A DNA stretch of 5,298 nucleotides from assembly GCA_044351685.1 (NCBI GenBank), contig JBILFK010000114.1, positions 1 through 5,298 of the forward strand, given 5' to 3'. This DNA comes from JALHRI01 sp044351685. Its GTDB lineage: Bacteria; Pseudomonadota; Alphaproteobacteria; Rickettsiales; UBA3002. Shown here in pieces: positions 1-5,298 of this stretch. Below the pieces are notes generated by a model. The model saw only the letters and a program-made list of their open reading frames with translations. It had not been told where the DNA came from and did not search any database. The position numbers and the translations under genes are program-made. The stretch's first letter is position 1; each line of letters begins with the position of its first letter.

Positions 1-519
1 CATATCGTGCATTGCGAGCACCGGTGAAGTGACACCAAGCATTTCTCTCACCATATTCAGTTCGCGCATGGTTTGTTTTAAAAAGCACGAATAAATGGCA
101 TAACCACCCGATTCCAGCACTCGAAAACTCTCGGTAAGCGCTTGCTGCGGATGCGCAGCCCACTGCAGCGCCAACGAAGAAAATACCGCCCCCACCGAAT
201 TATCGGCCAGCGGCAAGGCTTCCATGTTACTTTGGGTAATTAGCGAATATAATGGGCCTGCCACCTCAAGCATACCGGCGGCAATATCCAACCCATGCAA
301 TTTCCAGTCGCGTTGGTGCGCCTGTGCTTTTTTAGCGAAATTTCCAGTGCCACAACCAATATCCAGCACCGTGCATTGCGCGGGAAAATAAATTTCGGCT
401 TTGGCAAACGCCGTTTCCATAATTTGTTGCTGTAACAACGCGTGCGCATCGTAGCGGTGCGCAGCGCGGCTAAAATCACGTGCCACGTGGGCTGCAACAA
501 TAGGGGTTGGCGTATTCAC
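1..519 (-). CDS. bioC: BioC, malonyl-ACP O-methyltransferase (3' end cut by window edge)
   Basis: This SAM-dependent methyltransferase methylates the free carboxyl of malonyl-ACP so that fatty acid synthase will elongate it to pimeloyl-ACP methyl ester. The 173 codons visible, read from a GTG start, show the BioC N-terminal pattern F16-S-R-A-A-x-x-Y23-D, SAM motif I VLDIGCGTGNF (residues 51-61), the second acidic SAM position in GLDIA (76-80), the MEALPLAD segment (99-106) and the BioC-like SSLALQW (114-120). Full BioC proteins are about 250 residues, so roughly the last 80 lie beyond the left edge. The GTG start overlaps the upstream bioH stop as GTGA, and a GGAG at 530-533 lies 10 bases before it; the next ATG (residue 34) would remove the conserved N-terminus. 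It is the last visible gene of the bioF-bioH-bioC operon. Identity is confident because motifs and neighbours agree. Confidence 0.94.
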   Translation of the reverse strand, partial: MNTPTPIVAAHVARDFSRAAHRYDAHALLQQQIMETAFAKAEIYFPAQCTVLDIGCGTGNFAKKAQAHQRDWKLHGLDIAAGMLEVAGPLYSLITQSNMEALPLADNSVGAVFSSLALQWAAHPQQALTESFRVLESGGYAIYSCFLKQTMRELNMVREMLGVTSPVLAMHDM

Positions 520-1214
520 GCGATAGTTACTCCGTGATGGTCTTCTACAAAGCTACGTAGTCGCTGCACATCATGCAAGTGGGGCGCATGCCCTGCACCC
601 ACCACACGATGCACACGTATGTGGGGGTGATGCGTTTGCCACGCTTCGGCCTGCGCGATGGGGGTAATGGCGTCTTCGGTGCCGTGAATAACTTGTAGCG
701 CAATGTCGCTAGCAATGGGCGGTGTTGCACGCTGCGAATACTGCCCAAGCGCATCGAGCCACGGCAACCAGCGTGCGGCATCTTCTACCATCGGGTGATG
801 CTGAAGCTGCTGTGCCACCTCACGAAATTTACTGTCACCTTTTGCGACAAGTGCCTTAAAGCGCTCTTTGGTGCGCGCGGCATCGCGTGCGTAGCTTGCG
901 CGAAATTGCGTGAATGTTAGCGGATCCATACCGCCTGAAAACGCATCATCGCTTACAAATTGATAGGGCGTGGCAATCAGCGTCACATGGCTGGGGTGCA
1001 GTGCGCCTGCCGCAATCGCGCGCATGGCAAGTTGCCCACCTAGCGACCAGGCAATGATATGTGGTGTGTGTGCATGGGCACGCAATGCTTCGATAGCCAA
1101 TGCTGCATTAGGGTAATCGCTATAATCAAATGCGATTGCATCAAGATTCAACGCATGATTCAGCGCATCGGCAGGCTGCGCCCAGCCACTTAGCGTGAGA
1201 ATAGAATTGCTCAT
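516..1214 (-). CDS. bioH: BioH-like pimeloyl-ACP methyl ester esterase (alpha/beta hydrolase)
   Basis: This enzyme is predicted to hydrolyse pimeloyl-ACP methyl ester, ending the BioC-disguised elongation phase and releasing pimeloyl-ACP for BioF. The 232-residue protein has a serine-hydrolase triad: S57 in AWSLGG, D181 in HGTEDAITP and H209 in GAGHAPH. The spacing nearly matches E. coli BioH S82/D207/H235. In the cap region RTKERFKAL (114-122) aligns with E. coli RTVERFLAL, so R114, R118 and R131 fall on the ACP-contacting arginines R138, R142 and R155; the fourth (R159) appears to be Q135. W11 in SGWA matches the oxyanion-side HGWG. Oddities: it is about 24 residues shorter than E. coli BioH, starting directly at the strand before SGWA, and the elbow has Ala instead of the first Gly of GxSxG. 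The ATG overlaps the bioF stop (ATGA) with no good Shine-Dalgarno, implying coupled translation. It could instead be assigned to another isofunctional esterase class such as BioG. Confidence 0.85.
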   Translation of the reverse strand: MSNSILTLSGWAQPADALNHALNLDAIAFDYSDYPNAALAIEALRAHAHTPHIIAWSLGGQLAMRAIAAGALHPSHVTLIATPYQFVSDDAFSGGMDPLTFTQFRASYARDAARTKERFKALVAKGDSKFREVAQQLQHHPMVEDAARWLPWLDALGQYSQRATPPIASDIALQVIHGTEDAITPIAQAEAWQTHHPHIRVHRVVGAGHAPHLHDVQRLRSFVEDHHGVTIA

Positions 1215-2332
1215 ACCAACGCCATCGCCTTGAGTGCGCTTGCAAGCCCGTGCAGCTGCGCTTCGCTATGCGCAGCACTCAAACTAATGCGTAAGCGTGC
1301 AGTGCCTTTGGCTACCGTAGGTGGTCGAATAGCGGGCACTAAAAATCCAGCTTCGCGCAGCTTATGGCTTGCTTCAACTGCTTTTTCTGCTGCGCCAATA
1401 ATCACCGGAATCACGGCGCTTTGCGGCGTATCTATGCCCAACGCCGAAGCAAAAAACCGTATGTTATGCCAAAGTTTTGCCGTTGGTTCCCCCATTGCCA
1501 TCAGCTGCAACGCCGTATGCGCTGAAGCCACTACGCTTGGTGGCAACCCGGTGGAAAACATAAAGCTGCGCGCACGGTTGACAAGCATCTGAATCAGCAG
1601 TGCCGAACCACACACATATCCCCCATAGCTTGCCGCTGATTTGGATAAGGTTCCCATCCAGATATCCACAGATAAATTGGTAGGTTTTTCTACAATACCC
1701 AACCCATGCGCATCATCGACCATAACCCATGCATCATAGAATTTTGCAAGATCTACCATGCGCGCAAGCGGAGCAATATCCCCATCCATGCTAAATACAT
1801 GTTCAGTAAGAATAAGGCAGTGTTTTGCCTGCGCGCGCTGTGCCTTAAGCTGTGCTTCTAAATGTGCCATATCGTTATGTAAAAATCGCATGGTTTTTGC
1901 ACCAGATAGCGCTGCACCATCGAGCATGCAGGCATGCACCAGTTTATCGGCTAGTATCAGGTCGCCCTTGCCCACAAGTGCGGGTATCACGCCGACTGAA
2001 ACACTATAACCACTGCCCATCACCAATGCGGCTTCGCTGCCCGCATGCATAGCAAGCTGCTGTTCAAACGCCGCATAAAGTGGGTGATTCCCCGTTATCA
2101 GGCGCGAAGCCCCTGCCCCGCTACCATAAGCTTTCAGTGCCTGTGTCGCGGCTTCCGAAATGGCCGGGTGCTGGCGCAACCCCAAATAATCATTGCCCGC
2201 GAACGACACCAGCGCATGCCCATTCTGTTCAACAAATACGCCATTTTCTGCGCTTAACTGCAGCTGACGCAGTTCGCCGCGCTGCGTAATTTCATGCATA
2301 TGCGCGGCAAGATATGTGTTCAGGGTTGGCAT
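1211..2332 (-). CDS. bioF: BioF, 8-amino-7-oxononanoate (KAPA) synthase
   Basis: This PLP enzyme of the alpha-oxoamine synthase family decarboxylatively condenses pimeloyl-ACP (or pimeloyl-CoA) with L-alanine to form KAPA. The 373 residues are close to the usual 380-390. Visible landmarks in order are NDYLGL (47-52), GSGAGASRLITGNH (70-83), the PLP-stacking histidine in LVHACMLDGA (H133), VFSMDGDIAPL (179-189), the PLP-ring aspartate in VDDAHGLG (D206, with H209), the Schiff-base lysine in GTLSKS (K231), FMFSTGLPP (258-266) and the C-terminal RPPTVAKGTARLRISLS. No key residue is missing. The ATG at 2332 gives the expected N-terminus; the ribosome site is weak (AGG about 11 bases upstream), consistent with a short leader. 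It is the first gene of the leftward operon and its stop overlaps the bioH start by four bases. Related family members (CqsA, Kbl, SPT) are unlikely given the setting. Confidence 0.96.
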   Translation of the reverse strand: MPTLNTYLAAHMHEITQRGELRQLQLSAENGVFVEQNGHALVSFAGNDYLGLRQHPAISEAATQALKAYGSGAGASRLITGNHPLYAAFEQQLAMHAGSEAALVMGSGYSVSVGVIPALVGKGDLILADKLVHACMLDGAALSGAKTMRFLHNDMAHLEAQLKAQRAQAKHCLILTEHVFSMDGDIAPLARMVDLAKFYDAWVMVDDAHGLGIVEKPTNLSVDIWMGTLSKSAASYGGYVCGSALLIQMLVNRARSFMFSTGLPPSVVASAHTALQLMAMGEPTAKLWHNIRFFASALGIDTPQSAVIPVIIGAAEKAVEASHKLREAGFLVPAIRPPTVAKGTARLRISLSAAHSEAQLHGLASALKAMALV

Positions 2333-2354
2333 TAGGCGGTAAGCCTGTTATATG
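2326..2354 (+). promoter_or_regulatory. Candidate bioB-bioA promoter
   Basis: TTGGCA (2326-2331, 5 of 6 against TTGACA) and TATATG (2349-2354, 4 of 6 against TATAAT) are separated by 17 bases, which suits a sigma-70-type promoter. Transcription would begin near 2361, giving a leader of about 16 bases that still contains the GGAG ribosome site. The -35 lies over the first codons of bioF. This is a motif match by eye, not evidence of activity. Confidence 0.4.
2347..2352 (-). promoter_or_regulatory. Candidate -10 element for the bioF operon
   Basis: Read leftward, the sequence is TATAAC, a 5 of 6 match to TATAAT. It overlaps the candidate rightward -10 of bioB almost completely. No convincing -35 sits 16-18 bases upstream (the sequence there is AAAGCT-like), so an activator or an alternative signal would be needed. 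If used, the bioF leader would be only about 8 bases, which agrees with the poor Shine-Dalgarno before bioF. Confidence 0.28.
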
Positions 2355-2384
2355 CGGCGAAAATCATGGAGCTTTTATGCCGCA
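2353..2384. repeat. Imperfect dyad over the bioB ribosome site and start codon
   Basis: The arms TGCGGC (2353-2358) and GCCGCA (2379-2384) are perfect inverted repeats. Inside them AAA (2361-2363) pairs with TTT (2374-2376), leaving a 10-base centre that holds the GGAG ribosome site. The bioB ATG (2377-2379) lies in the right arm. It could be a regulator-binding site in DNA or an RNA hairpin occluding bioB translation; chance is also possible because the right arm is coding. Confidence 0.4.
2368..2371 (+). promoter_or_regulatory. Ribosome binding site that fixes the bioB start
   Basis: GGAG lies 5 bases before the ATG at 2377, a good Shine-Dalgarno position. It selects this start over the in-frame ATG at 2314, whose 21 extra residues (MCSGLALGG...) resemble no BioB N-terminus and would overlap the start of bioF. 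Confidence 0.8.
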
Positions 2385-3360
2385 AGCGAACACTACGCGC
2401 AACTGGACAATGGAAACCGCCCTCGCCTTAATGGCGCGCCCACTGAACGATTTACTGTTTGAGGCACAAACGGTGCATCGGCAACATTTTGCGGCAAACG
2501 AGGTGCAAATTTCCACGCTATGCTCGATTAAAACTGGTGGCTGCCCCGAAGATTGCAATTATTGTTCGCAAAGCGCGCATTTCAAAACACCTGTGAAAGC
2601 CACCAAGCTAATGGCCGAAACCGAAGTGTTAAACGCTGCACGTGCCGCCAAAGAAGCGGGTTCTACGCGTTTTTGCATGGGCGCTGCGTGGCGCTCGCCG
2701 AAAGAGCGCGATATGCCTGCCCTTACATCATTGATTCAGCAAGTAAAAGCCATGGGGCTTGAAACCTGCGCGACACTGGGCATGCTCAGCCCCGAACAAG
2801 CTGTAGCGTTAAAAGAGGCTGGGCTTGATTATTATAACCACAACATCGATACCTCGGAAAATTTTTACGGTGAAATTATCACCACCCGCACTTTTCAAGA
2901 TAGACTCGACACGCTTTCGCATGTGCGCGAAGCGGGTATGCGCGTCTGCTGCGGTGGTATTTTAGGCATGGGTGAAACGCGCGAAGATCGTGCCTCAATG
3001 CTCTGCACACTCGCCAATTTGCCTACCCCACCCGAAAGCGTACCCATCAATATGCTGATGGCACAAGATGGCACACCGCTTGCCAAACAATCCGCCTTCG
3101 ATGAAATTGAATTTGTACGCACTGTCGCTGCCGCACGCATTATGATGCCCGGCAGCATGGTTCGGCTTTCCGCTGGCCGCGAACACATGAGCGATGCGCT
3201 GCAAGCCTTGTGTTTTCAAGCCGGTGCGAATTCGATTTTTTATGGCGAAAAACTACTGACAGCAGGTAACCCCGATACACAAAGCGATGCTGCGTTATTT
3301 GCCAAACTGGGCTTAAAGCCCATGCCTGCTGAAGCGCCATCGCAAGCGAACGCGGCATAA
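2377..3360 (+). CDS. bioB: BioB, biotin synthase (radical SAM)
   Basis: BioB catalyses the last step, inserting sulfur into dethiobiotin to close the thiophane ring. It uses a radical-SAM [4Fe-4S] cluster and a second [2Fe-2S] cluster that serves as sulfur donor. The 327-residue product shows the CxxxCxxC motif in TGGCPEDCNYCSQS (C56, C60, C63). The [2Fe-2S] ligands fit at C100 (RFCMGAAWR), C131 (ETCATLGML), C191 (RVCCGGILGMGE) and R263 (VRLSAGRE), each offset by exactly 3 from E. coli BioB. Other signatures are YYNHNIDTS (152-160) and the C-terminal GANSIFYGEKLLTAGNP (283-299). It is slightly shorter than the 346 residues of E. coli, with the difference at the C-terminus. The start at 2377 is chosen from the GGAG site and family alignment. 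It is the first gene of the rightward pair, and its TAA shares its last base with the ATG of bioA. Confidence 0.97.
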   Translation: MPQANTTRNWTMETALALMARPLNDLLFEAQTVHRQHFAANEVQISTLCSIKTGGCPEDCNYCSQSAHFKTPVKATKLMAETEVLNAARAAKEAGSTRFCMGAAWRSPKERDMPALTSLIQQVKAMGLETCATLGMLSPEQAVALKEAGLDYYNHNIDTSENFYGEIITTRTFQDRLDTLSHVREAGMRVCCGGILGMGETREDRASMLCTLANLPTPPESVPINMLMAQDGTPLAKQSAFDEIEFVRTVAAARIMMPGSMVRLSAGREHMSDALQALCFQAGANSIFYGEKLLTAGNPDTQSDAALFAKLGLKPMPAEAPSQANAA

Positions 3361-4628
3361 TGTCAGCCCCCACGAAGGATTGGTTTGCCGAAGGCTGGCC
3401 GCATATTTGGCTGCCCTATGCGCAAATGCAAACCGTGCCACAGCCATTGCAGGTTGTGGGTGCCGAGGGCACGCAAATTCAGCTTGCCGATGGACGTCGC
3501 CTTATCGATGGTATCGCCAGCTGGTGGAGCATGTGCCACGGCTATCAGCACCCTACCATTGTGAAGGCCATTCAGGAACAGGCCGGAACCCTAAGCCATG
3601 TGATGTTTGCCGGGCTTGCGCACGAACCTGCTTACCTTCTTGCACGCAAACTTTCGGCTATGGCCCCAGCAGGGCTTGAGCGGGTGTTTTTTGCAGAATC
3701 CGGATCGGTGGCGGTGGAAGTAGCTTTGAAAATGGCGCTGCAATACTGGCGCAATAAGGGCGATGCAAAACGTAACAAGTTCATTTGTTTCAAGCATTCG
3801 TATCATGGCGATACGGTGGGCGCGATGTCGGTTTCCGGGCGCTCTGGGTTCAATGCCAGCTATGATAGCCTGACGCTCAAAAATTATGTGCTCGACTTGC
3901 CCACCGATGAATATGGCTTTGCCGAGTTTGCCGATACGGTAGCGGCCATTCGCACTAGTGTGGCCGCGCTGATTATTGAACCGTTGGCGCAGTGCGCTGG
4001 CGGCTTCCATTTTTATACGGCCGATATTCTTTCGGAAATCACACGTATTTGCCATGCTCACGATATTTTGCTGATCGCCGATGAAATCGCCACCGGCTTT
4101 GGCCGCACCGGCAGCATGTTTGCCTGCGAAGAAGCCGCGATTACACCGGATATTATGTGCGTTGGCAAAGCCCTAACCGGCGGCCATGTGCCGCTTGCGG
4201 CAACTCTTGCCACATCGCAAGTGTTTGAAGCATTTTTGGGAGAAGAAAACGACAAAGCCCTCATGCACGGCCCCACCTTTATGGCCAACCCGATTGCGTG
4301 TGCGGCTGCCCTTGCATCGCTTGAATTATTTGCGAGTGAACCGCGCCTATCGCAGGTGGAAGCCATCGAGCAGCATTTATGGGAAGGCCTGCAACCCTGC
4401 CGAAAATTCGCCTGCGTGCGCGATGTGCGGGTAAAGGGTGCCATCGGCGCGGTGGAAATCAACGCCGCATGGGAACAGATTTTATTGCTGCGCCAACGCT
4501 TCGTGGCGCGTGGCGTGTGGCTGCGGCCGTATGGCGAAACGTTGTATATCATGCCACCACTCACCATCAGCAACGCTGAGCTAACAAGCATTATTGATGC
4601 CGTGTGTGCGGAACTGGCTGTGCTTTAG
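3360..4628 (+). CDS. bioA: BioA, adenosylmethionine-8-amino-7-oxononanoate (DAPA) aminotransferase
   Basis: BioA transfers an amino group, typically from S-adenosylmethionine, to KAPA to make 7,8-diaminopelargonic acid. The 422 residues match the usual BioA length of about 430. Class III aminotransferase landmarks in order are HIWLPY (15-20, with the substrate-site Tyr), the BioA-typical double tryptophan in ASWWSMCHGYQHP (53-65), FFAESGSVAVEVALKMALQYW (110-130), SYHGDTVGAMSV (147-158), LLIADEIATGFGRTG (237-251, PLP aspartate D241), the Schiff-base lysine in VGKALTGG (K270), MHGPTFMANPIACAAA (302-317) and the substrate-carboxylate arginine in LRPYGETLYIMPP (R389). No clear Shine-Dalgarno precedes the ATG; the TAATG overlap with bioB implies reinitiation by the same ribosomes. 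The next in-frame ATG (residue 23) would delete the HIWLPY motif. The Trp pair and neighbours rule out ornithine or GABA aminotransferases. Confidence 0.97.
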   Translation: MSAPTKDWFAEGWPHIWLPYAQMQTVPQPLQVVGAEGTQIQLADGRRLIDGIASWWSMCHGYQHPTIVKAIQEQAGTLSHVMFAGLAHEPAYLLARKLSAMAPAGLERVFFAESGSVAVEVALKMALQYWRNKGDAKRNKFICFKHSYHGDTVGAMSVSGRSGFNASYDSLTLKNYVLDLPTDEYGFAEFADTVAAIRTSVAALIIEPLAQCAGGFHFYTADILSEITRICHAHDILLIADEIATGFGRTGSMFACEEAAITPDIMCVGKALTGGHVPLAATLATSQVFEAFLGEENDKALMHGPTFMANPIACAAALASLELFASEPRLSQVEAIEQHLWEGLQPCRKFACVRDVRVKGAIGAVEINAAWEQILLLRQRFVARGVWLRPYGETLYIMPPLTISNAELTSIIDAVCAELAVL

Positions 4629-4637
4629 CGCGCAGTA

Positions 4638-5298
4638 TTACTTGTGCAATTCATCGATATAGCCACGAATGACATCTAGCCCTTGCTGCCAGAAATCGGG
4701 CTTGCTGGCATCGAGCCCAAAGGGCGCCAGTAACTCTTTGTGGCGCAATGTGCCACCCGCCGATAGCATTTCCACATAGGTATCGGCAAACACAACACCG
4801 CGCCCAGCGGCTTTTTCACGCTGATATACGCCGTAAAGTGAGTTCACCAAACAATCGCCAAACGCATAGGCGTACACATAAAATGGCGAATGGATGAAAT
4901 GCGGAATATACATCCAGAATACGTTGTATTCTGGGTGCAGTTTAATGGCAGGCCCCAGCGAATCGGCTTGCTGCTTCATCCATATTTCACCGATTTGCGC
5001 AGTCGATAATTCGCCTTGCTTGCGTGCATCGTGCAGCGCGCGCTCAAACTCACAAAACGCCACCTGCCGCACGACAGTGTTCAACATATCTTCCACTTTT
5101 GCGGCAATTAGCATTTGGCGTTGTTTTTTGTCTTTTTCTTGCGCCAACAATGCTTGGAATGTCAGCATTTCGCCAAATACCGAGGCCGTTTCAGCCAGCG
5201 TTAGCGGGGTATCGCACATCAGCGCGCCCTGCTTTGCCGCCAACACCTGATGCACGCCGTGACCAAGCTCGTGCGCGAGTGTCATCACATCACGGGTT
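4638..5298 (-). CDS. pepF: Oligoendopeptidase F, M3-family zinc metallopeptidase (5' end cut by window edge)
   Basis: This is the C-terminal part of a cytoplasmic zinc oligopeptidase that cleaves short peptides. The last 220 codons are visible, beginning TRDVMTLAHELGHGVHQ. The HExxH zinc motif is H9-E10-x-x-H13 of the fragment (codons near 5261-5273), and the third ligand fits E36 in LAETASVFGE. Downstream, YIPHFIHSPFYVYAYAFG (about residues 130-147) and EMLSAGGTLRHKELLAPFGLD are typical of the PepF branch of M3, ending in IRGYIDELHK. Full PepF proteins are about 600 residues, so nearly two thirds lies beyond the right edge. An in-frame GTG at 5286-5288 is internal to the conserved domain and is not a start, as the frame stays open to the window edge. 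It converges on bioA across 9 bases with no obvious terminator, and is probably unrelated to biotin synthesis. Confidence 0.93.
   Translation of the reverse strand, partial: TRDVMTLAHELGHGVHQVLAAKQGALMCDTPLTLAETASVFGEMLTFQALLAQEKDKKQRQMLIAAKVEDMLNTVVRQVAFCEFERALHDARKQGELSTAQIGEIWMKQQADSLGPAIKLHPEYNVFWMYIPHFIHSPFYVYAYAFGDCLVNSLYGVYQREKAAGRGVVFADTYVEMLSAGGTLRHKELLAPFGLDASKPDFWQQGLDVIRGYIDELHK

Noticed and set aside
240..500. An 86-codon minus-strand open frame inside bioC
   Set aside because: It is out of frame with the clear BioC reading (SAM motif and GTG start at 519), and its protein resembles nothing known.
2334..2346. Inverted repeat AGGC-GGTAA-GCCT upstream of bioF
   Set aside because: Only 4-base arms that do not extend further; too short to call against chance.
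2348..2353. BioR-like box (TTATmTATAA)
   Set aside because: Only the first six bases match; the second half reads GCGG, so it is better explained as part of the -10 region.
2314..2376. Longer bioB starting at the in-frame ATG at 2314
   Set aside because: The extra 21 residues do not resemble BioB, would overlap bioF, and a well-placed GGAG supports the ATG at 2377.
3591..4591. Two long open frames (156 and 177 codons) antisense to bioA
   Set aside because: They are arginine- and histidine/serine-rich shadow translations opposite a strongly conserved BioA, with no family motifs or ribosome sites noticed.
4690..4732. Possible hairpins (GCCAG/CTGGC, GGGCT/AGCCC, GCCC-AAA-GGGC) downstream of bioA
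   Set aside because: They lie within conserved pepF coding sequence, have short arms and no T-run, so they are not supported as a terminator.

Overview
The window is a biotin (vitamin B7) synthesis locus of a Gram-negative bacterium, followed by the 3' part of an unrelated peptidase gene. The PepF tail (RDVMTLAHELGHGVHQ) and the gene style suggest an alphaproteobacterium, but this rests on remembered family resemblance and is moderate at best. Base composition looks near or slightly above 50% GC and even throughout, with no sign of a transferred island.

Layout: positions 1-2332 hold a leftward operon bioF > bioH-like > bioC. The genes are joined by 4-base ATGA and GTGA stop/start overlaps, and bioC runs off the left edge. 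A 44-base gap (2333-2376) separates it from a rightward pair, bioB > bioA (2377-4628), joined by a 1-base TAATG overlap. After a 9-base gap, a leftward gene (4638 to the right edge) encodes the C-terminal catalytic part of an oligoendopeptidase F. No RNA genes, mobile elements, CRISPR arrays or long repeats were seen, and no stretch over 300 bases lacks a gene.

How it works together: BioC methylates malonyl-ACP so that fatty acid synthesis can build a pimeloyl chain. The BioH-like esterase removes the methyl group to give pimeloyl-ACP. BioF condenses this with alanine to KAPA, BioA transaminates KAPA to DAPA, and BioB inserts sulfur into dethiobiotin. The DAPA-to-dethiobiotin enzyme BioD is not in the window; it may lie beyond bioC on the left or elsewhere.

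The most interesting points are regulatory and small in scale: overlapping divergent -10-like elements and an imperfect dyad across the bioB ribosome site and start codon, with no recognisable BirA or BioR box. The BioH-like esterase is also unusual, being short at the N-terminus with an AWSLG rather than GWSLG nucleophile elbow. I see no evidence of a wholly new system here.
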